From JAAEQG01 sp043803085 (GTDB taxonomy: Bacteria > Planctomycetota > Phycisphaerae > UBA1845): a stretch of 64,000 nt of DNA. A program made the translations under genes and the position numbers. The DNA is taken from the NCBI GenBank assembly GCA_043803085.1, contig JAZDKM010000247.1, positions 1 through 64,000 of the forward strand, in the 5' to 3' direction. Within the stretch, counting starts at the first letter, position 1. The number at the start of each line of letters is the position of its first letter. The notes under the pieces are model-generated. The model was not told the DNA's origin. It saw only the letters and a list, made by a program, of their open reading frames with translations, and ran no database searches. Below are positions 56,690 to 64,000 of this stretch, piece after piece.

Positions 56690-57120
56690 CTGCGCACGCT
56701 CCCGCATCCGATGGTCGGCGGCTGGTTCGGCCGCAAGGCCAGGATGACGTAAGTCCCTTTTCTCGTTTTGGCCAGGGCCGTCGGGCCGGGCTCATCCGTC
56801 GCCGTCAGCGTGATATAGTGCACGCCGACCGCCGGCGTGAACGTCACGTGGATATCGTTGCCGTCCACGGCGAGCGCGTACTTCGCCGGCTCAAGGACCG
56901 TCACCGTCACCGGGTCGCCCTCCGGGTCGCAGTAGTTGGCGTCATAGAGGCACGGGACCCCGGCGTCCACGATCTCCCAGCCCAGGCACAGTTGCCGGCC
57001 CGTCTCCGGGTCCGTCGCGATCCGCGCTGGATCGATAGTGAAAGGCGCCCCGATGGGGTCCTTGAACTGCTGTTCCGGACACACCCGCCCGAATACCAGC
57101 GGCGTCAGGACCAGGCCCGC
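56601..57120. repeat. Diverged direct repeat, copy 2 (partner at 1-520)
   Basis: Identical to 1-135 over its first 135 bases, then near 90% identical, until the signal-peptide region, where it diverges. It lies inside the phage B adhesin block. Confidence 0.9.
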
Positions 57121-57141
57121 CAAGAGCAAAAAGCGTTTCAT
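56686..57141 (-). CDS. Secreted Ig/cadherin-like protein, 151 aa
   Basis: Standard signal peptide MKRFLLLAGLVLTPLVFG, then the same Ig-like body as the copy at 86-523 (CPEQQFKDPIGAPF; YITLTATDEPGP). The change of signal peptide between copies suggests domain swapping at the N-terminus. Confidence 0.78.
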   Translation of the reverse strand: MKRFLLLAGLVLTPLVFGRVCPEQQFKDPIGAPFTIDPARIATDPETGRQLCLGWEIVDAGVPCLYDANYCDPEGDPVTVTVLEPAKYALAVDGNDIHVTFTPAVGVHYITLTATDEPGPTALAKTRKGTYVILALRPNQPPTIGCGSVRR

Positions 57142-57252
57142 CGCACACGTCCCTTTCCAAGAGCGGGGACCGCCGGGGAGGAGGACTTGTCCGCCGGAGG
57201 GAGGGCGGACTTAAAGGGCCGGCGGCCCCCAAGACCAGGAAAGAACCTCCTT

Positions 57253-60200
57253 TTACTGGCTCGCCTGGAGTCCGACGCGGTACTTCCAGCGCACCCCGTA
57301 TAAATCGAAGTTGTCGTCGTCCGTATTGGCCGTCACTTCCACGTAGAGCACGTCGTCGGCGTCCAGGTCGAGGTCGTTGCCGATGCCCGTAGCGTTTGTG
57401 ACCAGGTTGCACCAGGCCCGGGCCGCCCCGTTGGCGACCAGGATCGTGTCCGTCAGGATCGGCGCCGTATTGCCGTACTCGAAGACCCGCACGTCGATGT
57501 CCACCTGGGCCGCCTCCTGCTCCAGGATGTCGAATTGCAGGACGAGGTCGGCTTGCGTGCCGGTATCGATCCAGGTAGCCGGGAGCGGCAGGGTGAAGCG
57601 GAGCATATCCGCCCCTTCTGCCACGCTGACATAGCCCTCCGTAGCGCCGAGGCCATCGACGCCCGCCAGTCCGACGCCCAGATTGCCCATCCCGCCGCCG
57701 ACGCGGATTTCCGTAGTGCTGACGCAGGAAACGGGGAATACCTGGTAGCGATGGGTCTTGCTGTTCGTACTGACGGTGATTCCGGTGGCCGTCGTGGTGC
57801 TCAAGGTGATATTGCCCGTGCCCGCTTTCAGGGCGAGCGAGGAGGCGGTCGTCTCATTGCCAAGTGTGACCGTCTGCTCGACGGCGTTGGAGAACAGGGC
57901 GACAGCCCCGGAAGCGGTCATCGTGAGATCGTCGGTGGACGTGATACTCATATCCCCCGTCCCGGACTGTACGACCGTGGCGGAGGCGTCCGTAGTGGAG
58001 CCGAGAGTAACAGTCTTGACGCCCGCCCCGTTGCCGACCCCGATGGCCTGGGCCCCCGCACCGCCAATCGTCACAGTCCCGGTCGTCGTGCCCGTCCCGA
58101 TATTGGTCACGGCCCCGCCGGCCGTGGCGTTCAGGGAGAGCACCCCAGCCGTTGTGCCGGAAAGTATGGTGGTTGCAGAGGTTGTCGTATTGGAGCCCAG
58201 GGCCACAGTCTGCGCCCCGCCCCCATTGCCGATATTGATGGTATGGGCCCCTGTGCCCGTGCCGAGGTCCAGCTGCATACCGGCGCTGGATTCGCCCACT
58301 TTGACCGTGCCGGCCTGCGCAGCGTCCCCGATAGTGATCGTAGTGGCCGCCACACCGTCGATGGCGATGTTCCCGGTCCCGGCGTGCAGAGCAAGTGAGG
58401 TGGCGCCGGTCTCGTTGCCGAGGGTGATACCCTGAGCGACAGCCCGTGCCCCCAGGAGGAGAGCGTCGGTGGAGGCGACGTTCACATCGCCCGTACCACC
58501 GTAAAGAACGATGGACCCGGCGGCTGCACCATCGCCGATGGCAATGGTCTTGGCCCCCGTGCCGCCCGTGCCGATGTTCACCGTACGGGCCCCGGTCCCG
58601 GTCCCTAAATCCACTTGACCGGTAGCGCTCGATTCGCCGAATTTCATCGTGCCCGTCTGGTCGGTTTTGCCGACGGTGATGGTAGTCGCGGCCACGCCTT
58701 CCATTGCGATATTCCCAGTGCCCGCCTTCAAGGTGAGCGAGGAAGCGCCGGTCGCGTTCCCCACGTAGACATCCTGGGCCTGCGCTTTGGCCCCGACGAA
58801 GAGGTCGTCCGCAGAGACGATATTCACATCGCCCGTACCGCTGTAAAGGAAGGTAGCCCCGGCGCCGGCCTGGTCGCCAATCGTGATCGTCTTGGCCCCC
58901 GTCCCGCCGGTAGCGATATTGACGGTTCGAGCGCCGGTCCCGGTCCCCAGATCGACCTGGCCGGTCGCGCTGGACTCGCCAAACTTCACAGTTCCGGTCT
59001 GGTCGCTCTTACCAACTGTGATCGTAGTGGCGGCGACGCCCTGCATATCGATATTGCCGGTCCCGGCGAACAAGCTCAAAGAGCTGGCCGCACTGATACT
59101 GCCGATATCGATGACCTGGGCGGCCGTGCCGCCGTTGCCGATATTGATGGTGTGGGCGCCCGTGCCCGTGCCAAGATCGAGTTGCATGGCAGCACTGGAC
59201 TCGCCCACCTTGATCGTGCCGGTTTGGGCGGCGTCGCCGACCGTAATCGTAGTAGCAACCACGCCATCCATCGTGATATTGCCCGTGCCGGCGTAGAGCT
59301 TCAGGGAGCTTGCCCCGGTTTCGTTACCTACCGTGATGTCCTGGGCGGCGGAATTGGCCCCAACTTTGAGATCGTCGGTCGAGGTCAAGTTCAGGTCGCC
59401 CGTGCCGGACTGGATCAGGATGGACCCGGCCGCGGCGGCGTCGCCGATTGTGATGGCCTTGGCCCCGGTCCCGCCCTGGCCGATATTGATCGTCATGGCC
59501 CCGCTCCCGCCGATAGTGACGGTCCCGGTGGACGTACCGCCGTTGATGCTCGTATCGAAGTTGCTGCTGTCGTTGAGCGAGAGCGCCGCCCCGGAGACCG
59601 TCGCGCCGAGCGTCCCGGTGAGCAGGCCGTCCATGCCGATAGAGCCGATGTTCGTCATATTCCCGCCGGTCGAGATGTCCCAATCGGAGGAGTTGATGGC
59701 GACCGTGCCGGACCCGCCGCCGATAGCGGTGGCCCCGCTGCTCGTGCCGGTATTGATATTGGTCGGCTGGTTGTTGTTGACGTTGATGAGCACGCCGTTG
59801 GACCCGGAATTGATCGTGGTCGTACTCGTGGTGTTCGTCGAGCCGAGCGTCACGCTCTTGGCCCCGGCCCCGCCGGCGATAGTCACCGTCTGGGCAGTGT
59901 CACCGTTGGCGATCCCGACCGTGCCGGTGGAAGTGCCGTTGGCGATATTGACGGGCTGGGCGGCGTTCGAGGCGTTGATATTGACGCCCCCGGAACCGGA
60001 ATAGAGCGTCGTGGTTGAGGTCGTATTCGTGGAGCCAAGATTGACGGTCTTGGCCCCGGCCCCATTGCCGATGTTCAAAATTTGGGTCCCGGTCCCGCCG
60101 ATCCCCACGGCCCCGGTCGTCGTCCCGCCGCCGATACTCGTGGTGTTCGTCGTGGCCGAATCGTTCAGACTGATCGTGCCGGCGGCCGTCAGGTCGGTAA

Positions 60201-60801
60201 CACCGGAGACGGCCCCGGCCGCAATGTCGATCGTCGTACTGTTGAGGGCGAACGTACTGGTATCCGAACCCATTGCGATATCGGGAACGGTCCCGTTGGT
60301 CCACGACAGGACGTTCGTATAGGAGGCCACGGCCGTCAGATCGTAGACCTTGATGGAAGCCGACTGCGCCGTCGTCGTCGTGGACATGATGTCCACTCCG
60401 TTGTTCAGAGTGACATCACTCGTGATCGTCCCGCCGGCGAACGTCCCGCCGTTGGCGACCCAGGAGAGCACGCCCGCATCGGTGGAACTGAGGACCTTGC
60501 CGGTCACATCGGCATAGGCGGTCGGCAGGGTCAAGATCAGGTCCGCCGACTGGTCCCCGCCCTGGATTTTGGTGTAATAGGTCGCCCCCGTGCTCTCCAG
60601 GATCGAGACAGCGTCAAAGGGGGAAGTGCCTTCATAGAGTCCCTCCAGCGTGCCCCACAGGTTGTAGAGCGGGTCGCTGGAAGTGGCGGAGCCGAGGTAG
60701 GCCCGGTTGTTCCGGTAGTAGTTCTGGTCGTAGGTCAGCGCCCCGAGGACCGGGGCGCTGCTCAGAACGGCCAGCAACAGCATGAACAGAATGCGTTTCA
60801 T
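57253..60801 (-). CDS. Giant secreted beta-solenoid fibre, 1182 aa
   Basis: ATG at 60801 with GGGAG upstream. Signal peptide MKRILFMLLLAVLSSAPVLG. A stretch of T/S/G/N-rich triangular-helix-like repeats fills about 120-470. From about 475 onward, roughly 70-residue repeats follow (TGARTVNIATGGTGAKTITI; VAATTITVGKSDQTGT), about six copies. The C-terminal 160 residues are a globular beta domain. Long repetitive adhesin; the signal peptide argues for export rather than virion assembly. Confidence 0.78.
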   Translation of the reverse strand: MKRILFMLLLAVLSSAPVLGALTYDQNYYRNNRAYLGSATSSDPLYNLWGTLEGLYEGTSPFDAVSILESTGATYYTKIQGGDQSADLILTLPTAYADVTGKVLSSTDAGVLSWVANGGTFAGGTITSDVTLNNGVDIMSTTTTAQSASIKVYDLTAVASYTNVLSWTNGTVPDIAMGSDTSTFALNSTTIDIAAGAVSGVTDLTAAGTISLNDSATTNTTSIGGGTTTGAVGIGGTGTQILNIGNGAGAKTVNLGSTNTTSTTTLYSGSGGVNINASNAAQPVNIANGTSTGTVGIANGDTAQTVTIAGGAGAKSVTLGSTNTTSTTTINSGSNGVLINVNNNQPTNINTGTSSGATAIGGGSGTVAINSSDWDISTGGNMTNIGSIGMDGLLTGTLGATVSGAALSLNDSSNFDTSINGGTSTGTVTIGGSGAMTINIGQGGTGAKAITIGDAAAAGSILIQSGTGDLNLTSTDDLKVGANSAAQDITVGNETGASSLKLYAGTGNITMDGVVATTITVGDAAQTGTIKVGESSAAMQLDLGTGTGAHTINIGNGGTAAQVIDIGSISAASSLSLFAGTGNIDMQGVAATTITVGKSDQTGTVKFGESSATGQVDLGTGTGARTVNIATGGTGAKTITIGDQAGAGATFLYSGTGDVNIVSADDLFVGAKAQAQDVYVGNATGASSLTLKAGTGNIAMEGVAATTITVGKTDQTGTMKFGESSATGQVDLGTGTGARTVNIGTGGTGAKTIAIGDGAAAGSIVLYGGTGDVNVASTDALLLGARAVAQGITLGNETGATSLALHAGTGNIAIDGVAATTITIGDAAQAGTVKVGESSAGMQLDLGTGTGAHTINIGNGGGAQTVALGSNTTTSATTILSGTTAGVLSLNATAGGAVTNIGTGTTTGTVTIGGAGAQAIGVGNGAGVKTVTLGSTTDASATVVQSGTGDMSITSTDDLTMTASGAVALFSNAVEQTVTLGNETTASSLALKAGTGNITLSTTTATGITVSTNSKTHRYQVFPVSCVSTTEIRVGGGMGNLGVGLAGVDGLGATEGYVSVAEGADMLRFTLPLPATWIDTGTQADLVLQFDILEQEAAQVDIDVRVFEYGNTAPILTDTILVANGAARAWCNLVTNATGIGNDLDLDADDVLYVEVTANTDDDNFDLYGVRWKYRVGLQASQ

Positions 60802-60842
60802 CGTAAAATCTCCCATAGGAGTTGCTCTTGCTTGTTCGTTCG

Positions 60843-61307
60843 TCACGCGGTGTACCCGCTGGCCATCTTCTGGAGCCGCCCGGTCGGGCACAAAGGCCGC
60901 ATCCCAAACCAGACATCGACCGTCAAGCCGGTCGCCGCCTCGCTGATAACGTCCCAGTGCACTTCCAGATACTTGTGCAGGCCCCAGCGGGGGAACGCGA
61001 GTGAGAACCGGGCTTTGGCCGTCAGCATGGCCGCCGTCAGCGGGGCGAGCACGGAACCCAGGGCGCCGAGGCAGATCAGCCCGCTGGAAAAGTCCACTGC
61101 ATCGCTCGTAATCACACTCAGAATGGCGCCGGAAGCCATGCCGCCGGCCGGCGTACCGACTTGGACATTGAACCAAATCTCACCGAGGCCCTCATCGGTT
61201 ACTCCGCCCTCTTCCATATCGAAGAAGTTGTCGGCGGTGAAACTGTGCTTGTCGGTAGTCAGGGCCTCGTTGTCCCAGACTTCCCAATTTTTGTCGATCA
61301 GACTCAT
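60843..61307 (-). CDS. Capsid cement protein (Bbp16-like), 154 aa
   Basis: Start at 61307 with AAAGGA seven bases upstream. Pattern LIDKNWEVWDNEALTTDKHS, IWFNVQVGTPAGGM and KYLEVHWDVISEAATGLTVDVWFG matches the small jellyroll cement protein that follows the capsid gene in Bordetella BPP-1-like phages. It decorates and stabilises the capsid. No reverse transcriptase or DGR template was seen in this window. Confidence 0.7.
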   Translation of the reverse strand: MSLIDKNWEVWDNEALTTDKHSFTADNFFDMEEGGVTDEGLGEIWFNVQVGTPAGGMASGAILSVITSDAVDFSSGLICLGALGSVLAPLTAAMLTAKARFSLAFPRWGLHKYLEVHWDVISEAATGLTVDVWFGMRPLCPTGRLQKMASGYTA

Positions 61308-61359
61308 CGTCATATCCTTTCAGACATCATTTGTCGGTTTCTCGTTATCAGGCCCCCCA

Positions 61360-62364
61360 TCAGGTGATGGGGCCCTCGCTGGTCGAGATGGCGTCGCAGC
61401 GGAAAATCGGCGCGCCCATGAACGTCAGGACCGGCACGCCGCTCAGGCCCTGCCCCACGTCGAAGTTGACGTTGTTCTTGTCCTTGAGCCGGACCTGCAT
61501 CTGCGTCCTGATCTCTTTCGTACACAGGATGGTCGTGCCGCGCCGGAACTTGCCGAGGTTCAGCAATTCGATCAGGTCATTCTCGTCGAACGTGTTGGGG
61601 CCGCCGAGCGTGGCGTTGATATTGGCGATCCGGCCGATCCGCAGCTCGTCCCGAACGACGAGACCGAGATACCACTGGAAGAGGGTGCGGTAGACGAGCA
61701 GCCCCTTCGTGCTGTCGTCTTTCTCGGTGGTCCAGACTTTGCCGTTGCCGCCGTCCGCATTGGTGTCTATCACGAGTCCGTACTGCCCGCGCTCGACGCC
61801 GTCCGGGTAAATGAAGAAACAGGCGTCGGTATCGAAATCAATGACATAGATGGAAGTGCCGCCGGAATTGCCGCCGTCGATCACCATCGTCTGACTGAGC
61901 GTGGTGAGGTACTGCTGGAAGCCGTCGAACCGTTCCGGGTAACTCGTGGTCGTTCCGGTGATCAGGCTGCTCCAGACCTGCTCCGTCAGGCCCTGGACGA
62001 ACGCCATGTCCTCCTGGCGCCGGGCCTGCTCACGTTTGGCGGACCCGCCGATGGAGTCGATCAGGTCGGCGTTCACTTCGGAGAGCGCCTTGAGCAGGGC
62101 GCAGTTGAAGGTCACGACCTGAGTCGTGGAGGCTTGCGAAGCGACGCCTTCGCCGAACTTGATCCAACTGCCGGTCGGCAGACTGGTACGCCGGTTGACG
62201 ATGTGCTGGTACAGGGGCTTGTTGCAGGGTACGGCCGGAATCCGGCTGATTTCCGGCAGTACCTGGTCCATGGCCTCGAAGATGGGCAGGAAATCGCCCT
62301 TCGGATCGAGGCGCTTGGCGAGTTCGCCGAAGCCGAGTTGGGATGCTACGTTGATTTCCGCCAT
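61360..62364 (-). CDS. Major capsid protein of phage B (GP7/BPP-1-like), 334 aa
   Basis: Located between scaffold-type gene and cement gene. Pattern ISRIPAVPCNKPLYQHIVNR, an N-arm, and central LTEQVWSSLITGTTTSYPERF with GFQQYLTTLSQ and a C-terminal VPVLTFMGAPIFRCDAIS match podovirus HK97-fold capsid proteins of the GP7 type. Entirely different from the 546-aa phage A protein. AAGGAG precedes the start. Confidence 0.8.
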   Translation of the reverse strand: MAEINVASQLGFGELAKRLDPKGDFLPIFEAMDQVLPEISRIPAVPCNKPLYQHIVNRRTSLPTGSWIKFGEGVASQASTTQVVTFNCALLKALSEVNADLIDSIGGSAKREQARRQEDMAFVQGLTEQVWSSLITGTTTSYPERFDGFQQYLTTLSQTMVIDGGNSGGTSIYVIDFDTDACFFIYPDGVERGQYGLVIDTNADGGNGKVWTTEKDDSTKGLLVYRTLFQWYLGLVVRDELRIGRIANINATLGGPNTFDENDLIELLNLGKFRRGTTILCTKEIRTQMQVRLKDKNNVNFDVGQGLSGVPVLTFMGAPIFRCDAISTSEGPIT

Positions 62365-62469
62365 TGCGGTACTCCTTACTCAACGAATCAAGTTGTCACT
62401 TGGGTCGGAGTAAGGAATCCGCACGCGGCGGGCTTGACTCCTGGCGCTTACGTGGGCGGCTTATCGCCC

Positions 62470-62551
62470 GCCCGTTTCTCTAAACGGGCCGAAGCATCAG
62501 GCCCTCTAGGTGAGGGGAATCTGAATTACGAATGGCCCTCTGGGCGAGGGG
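62470..62551 (-). promoter_or_regulatory. Hairpin-rich capsid gene leader
   Basis: In the 195-base gap before the capsid gene. Minus strand carries a perfect GCCCGTTT/AAACGGGC stem with a four-base loop (62470-62489), and upstream two similar stems CCCTC-x5-GAGGG from direct repeats at 62500-62517 and 62534-62551 (16 of 18 bases alike). They may act in mRNA processing, attenuation or boosting of capsid expression. No T run follows, so simple termination is unlikely. Confidence 0.5.
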
Positions 62552-62558
62552 GTACTGC

Positions 62559-62894
62559 TTATCTCGGTAGTACGATCCTCCGGGGCCCTATCACTGCGGG
62601 CCCGCAGGCCGGCAGGGCCGTGAACAGGAAGTCGCCGCTCGCCGCGTCTTTCACGATCCGTACCGCGCAGTCGCGCGGGTATTGGCCCAGCACCTCTTTC
62701 GGGACGTGCAGGGCCGTCGTGCCTGTCATGCCCTGTAGTTGCGTCAGGGCCAGGTGCGCGATCGTGCGATAACGAATCACTTCCAGCCGCAGGGCCTTGA
62801 CCTGCGGGTCCAGGCAGCAGCGCTTGTACTTCAAACCGCTCCCGCAGGGGCAGGGCCCGTTGCGGCCGACCGGACTGTTGTTCGGGGCGATCAT
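62559..62894 (-). CDS. SEC-C motif protein, 111 aa
   Basis: Start at 62894. N-terminal VGRNGPCPCGSGLKYKRCC is a classic SEC-C zinc motif. The rest is a compact helical/beta domain (VIRYRTIAHLALTQLQGMTG). Overlaps the upstream gene (ATGA). SEC-C proteins bind partner proteins; the phage role is unknown. Confidence 0.8.
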   Translation of the reverse strand: MIAPNNSPVGRNGPCPCGSGLKYKRCCLDPQVKALRLEVIRYRTIAHLALTQLQGMTGTTALHVPKEVLGQYPRDCAVRIVKDAASGDFLFTALPACGPAVIGPRRIVLPR

Positions 62895-63145
62895 AAACAC
62901 CTCAGCAGGTCGATGACTATTGGTACTGCCACCAGGAGGACCGGCCCTGATACGAACGTGAGGGCCATACCGACAATCAGAACGGCATCCAGGGGCGTCA
63001 CGCCAACAATCACGCCGCGCTCGTTGCGCGGTCCTCTGTTCATGCGCCACCACCACCATTCCCGCGCAAAGTACCACCGGACCTTGAGACTCGTCACAAA
63101 CTCAGACAGTTTGTTCCTTTGGAGTTGGTCGTTCGGGGCGCTCAT
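62891..63145 (-). CDS. Membrane protein, 84 aa
   Basis: A basic N-terminus with WYFAREWWWWRMNR, then a long hydrophobic C-terminal helix pair (LDAVLIVGMALTFVSGPVLL). Lies between scaffold and capsid genes in a chain of overlapping small genes. Possibly a holin or membrane-associated lysis protein. Confidence 0.6.
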   Translation of the reverse strand: MSAPNDQLQRNKLSEFVTSLKVRWYFAREWWWWRMNRGPRNERGVIVGVTPLDAVLIVGMALTFVSGPVLLVAVPIVIDLLRCL

Positions 63146-63303
63146 TATTTCCTCATCTTCGGAATTTCCCTATATGGCGGCGGGCGATATAATTCTTCGT
63201 CGAACTTCTTTTTCGCATGGTCCAGTGTATGCCGCAACCCCAGCAGACAACCGATGAATGTGCCGAGAAACACCAGCAACACCGTAATCCAGTCTTCCAT
63301 CAT
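63145..63303 (-). CDS. Small membrane protein, 52 aa
   Basis: Starts in overlap with the previous gene and ends with TAATG overlap. One transmembrane helix (WITVLLVFLGTFIGCLLGL) then a charged cytoplasmic tail (DHAKKKFDEELYRPPP). Could be a spanin-like or holin-type protein. Confidence 0.6.
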   Translation of the reverse strand: MMEDWITVLLVFLGTFIGCLLGLRHTLDHAKKKFDEELYRPPPYREIPKMRK

Positions 63304-63458
63304 TTCCGGCCCCTTGGCTTTGTGACTTGAGGGTGGATGCGTGCGCTTTCGCGAGCGTCCTGTGCGAGGACCGCCTCGGCCTCGGTATACCGCCGGGCCG
63401 CCGCGATGATCTCTCGCAGGGCTTGGGTTGCCTGTCGTTTTGCGGTTGCAGTATTCAT
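63300..63458 (-). CDS. Small helical protein, 52 aa
   Basis: ATG at 63458 overlaps the scaffold stop (ATGA), and its stop overlaps the next start. Ala/Arg-rich helix (TQALREIIAAARRYTEAEAV). Unknown; coding is supported by the overlaps. Confidence 0.55.
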   Translation of the reverse strand: MNTATAKRQATQALREIIAAARRYTEAEAVLAQDARESARIHPQVTKPRGRK

Positions 63459-64000
63459 TTCTTCTCCCTCATCTCCGCATAGAGATTGCCGCCGCCCAAC
63501 ACCGGCCCACCGGACGGGCCCGGCGCGCCGCCCGTGCCCATCTTCATAAGCGCGGCCTCGTACAACGCCCGCAGCAGCGGCAACTCGATCAGCCGGTCGC
63601 CGTGCATGATCCGGGCCGCGAACTTCTCCCAGCCGGCCGTATCGATCTTGCCGTCCTTCGTGAACTGGCCCTGGAGGTACTGCTTAACCAGCGTGAGCCG
63701 ACTGGCCGCCAGGTCCTTATCGCCGCCGCAGTCTTCGTTGAGAAAGGTCTTGTAATTGTTGTCCGTCATGCCCTGAATGACCTTCTCGCGATGCGCATTC
63801 AGACGCCGGACGAGGCCCACCTGAACGTTCAGCAGGTCCTGCACCGTCTTCGGATCGACGCCCCGCTCGTGGGCCAGCTTGCGGAACTCGGTCATGCCCT
63901 CTTCGTCCACGAGCACGTCCTCGGGCACTTCGATCTCGTAGCCCTCGGGCGTCTCCGGGACACCCCGGCGCTTGCGGTCCCAAGTCTCGATCTCGGCGGT
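63455..64000 (-). CDS. Capsid scaffolding protein of phage B, C-terminal part (runs off right edge)
   Basis: The frame is open to the right edge. TPEGYEIEVPEDVLVDEEGM followed by FRKLAHERGVDPKTVQDLLN is the recurring form of podovirus/siphovirus scaffold proteins, which have a P-x-GYE/K motif and a helical assembly region. It lies directly upstream of four small genes and the capsid gene. Its 5' end, portal and terminase must lie beyond 64000. Confidence 0.75.
   Translation of the reverse strand, partial: TAEIETWDRKRRGVPETPEGYEIEVPEDVLVDEEGMTEFRKLAHERGVDPKTVQDLLNVQVGLVRRLNAHREKVIQGMTDNNYKTFLNEDCGGDKDLAASRLTLVKQYLQGQFTKDGKIDTAGWEKFAARIMHGDRLIELPLLRALYEAALMKMGTGGAPGPSGGPVLGGGNLYAEMREKK

Noticed and set aside
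60082..62772. Plus-strand frame of 896 codons spanning the capsid and cement genes
   Set aside because: Shadow of well-supported minus-strand structural genes.
57253..64000. Diversity-generating retroelement, suggested by BPP-1-like capsid and cement genes
   Set aside because: No reverse transcriptase or template/variable repeat pair was seen in the window.
1..64000. tRNA genes and CRISPR arrays
   Set aside because: No T-loop consensus with acceptor pairing and no regularly spaced repeat-spacer array was noticed on reading; a tRNA scan would settle it.

Overview
The window is phage DNA of high G+C content. Most genes are on the minus strand, packed in operons with ATGA or TAATG overlaps, and I see no ordinary host housekeeping genes. 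Short intergenic repeats of two kinds (four-unit heptanucleotide arrays, and tandem CCTTCGTG(T/G)-type units) are, as I recall, typical of Planctomycetes, Verrucomicrobia and relatives. I therefore infer a phage or prophage of a PVC-group bacterium; this rests on recollection, not on a search.

The layout reads best as two related phages in the same orientation, head to tail. Phage A fills about 1-51.4 kb. Going leftward it has: an operator/promoter region (51.2 kb), a tyrosine integrase (50.5-49.5 kb), a recombination and repair block (49-40.4 kb: RecE-like nuclease, ERF annealing protein, RuvC-like resolvase, a CsrA homologue, and a DECH helicase interrupted by an intein), a short plus-strand early operon (36.8-40.4 kb: AAA+ protein, small proteins, a small second recombinase), a replication initiator with iteron-like repeats (36.5-35.8 kb), accessory genes including a cytosine methyltransferase and an HNH nuclease (35-29 kb), large terminase (28.8 kb), portal (25 kb), scaffold and capsid (22-19.4 kb), and a podovirus-like tail and ejection-protein block down to position 1. 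Phage B enters from the right edge (64-51.5 kb) with scaffold, a different capsid protein, a cement-like protein and a run of secreted-looking adhesin-type proteins. The first 520 bases of the window match 56.6-57.1 kb, so A and B share the end of their adhesin blocks.

Plus-strand units in A (13.2, 22.3, 36.75 and 38.2 kb) start at TTGAC-type promoters and have hairpin leaders. TGTCCC/GGGACA half-sites recur in pairs at the early control regions and suggest one regulator. The strongest candidate system is post-transcriptional: the phage encodes a CsrA-like protein, and its early plus-strand operon carries hairpins that each present an ANGGA hexaloop, the known CsrA target shape. Two of these belong to a duplicated, covarying leader element.

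A second notable object is the helicase intein. It keeps an open reading frame over its whole length, yet the DNA between its splicing blocks also encodes, in the +1 frame, a complete Vsr-like homing endonuclease with its own ribosome site.

Many genes in the structural blocks of both phages begin with Sec-type signal peptides, which is unusual for virion proteins assembled in the cytoplasm. Functions given below are from motif recognition by eye; no database was searched.
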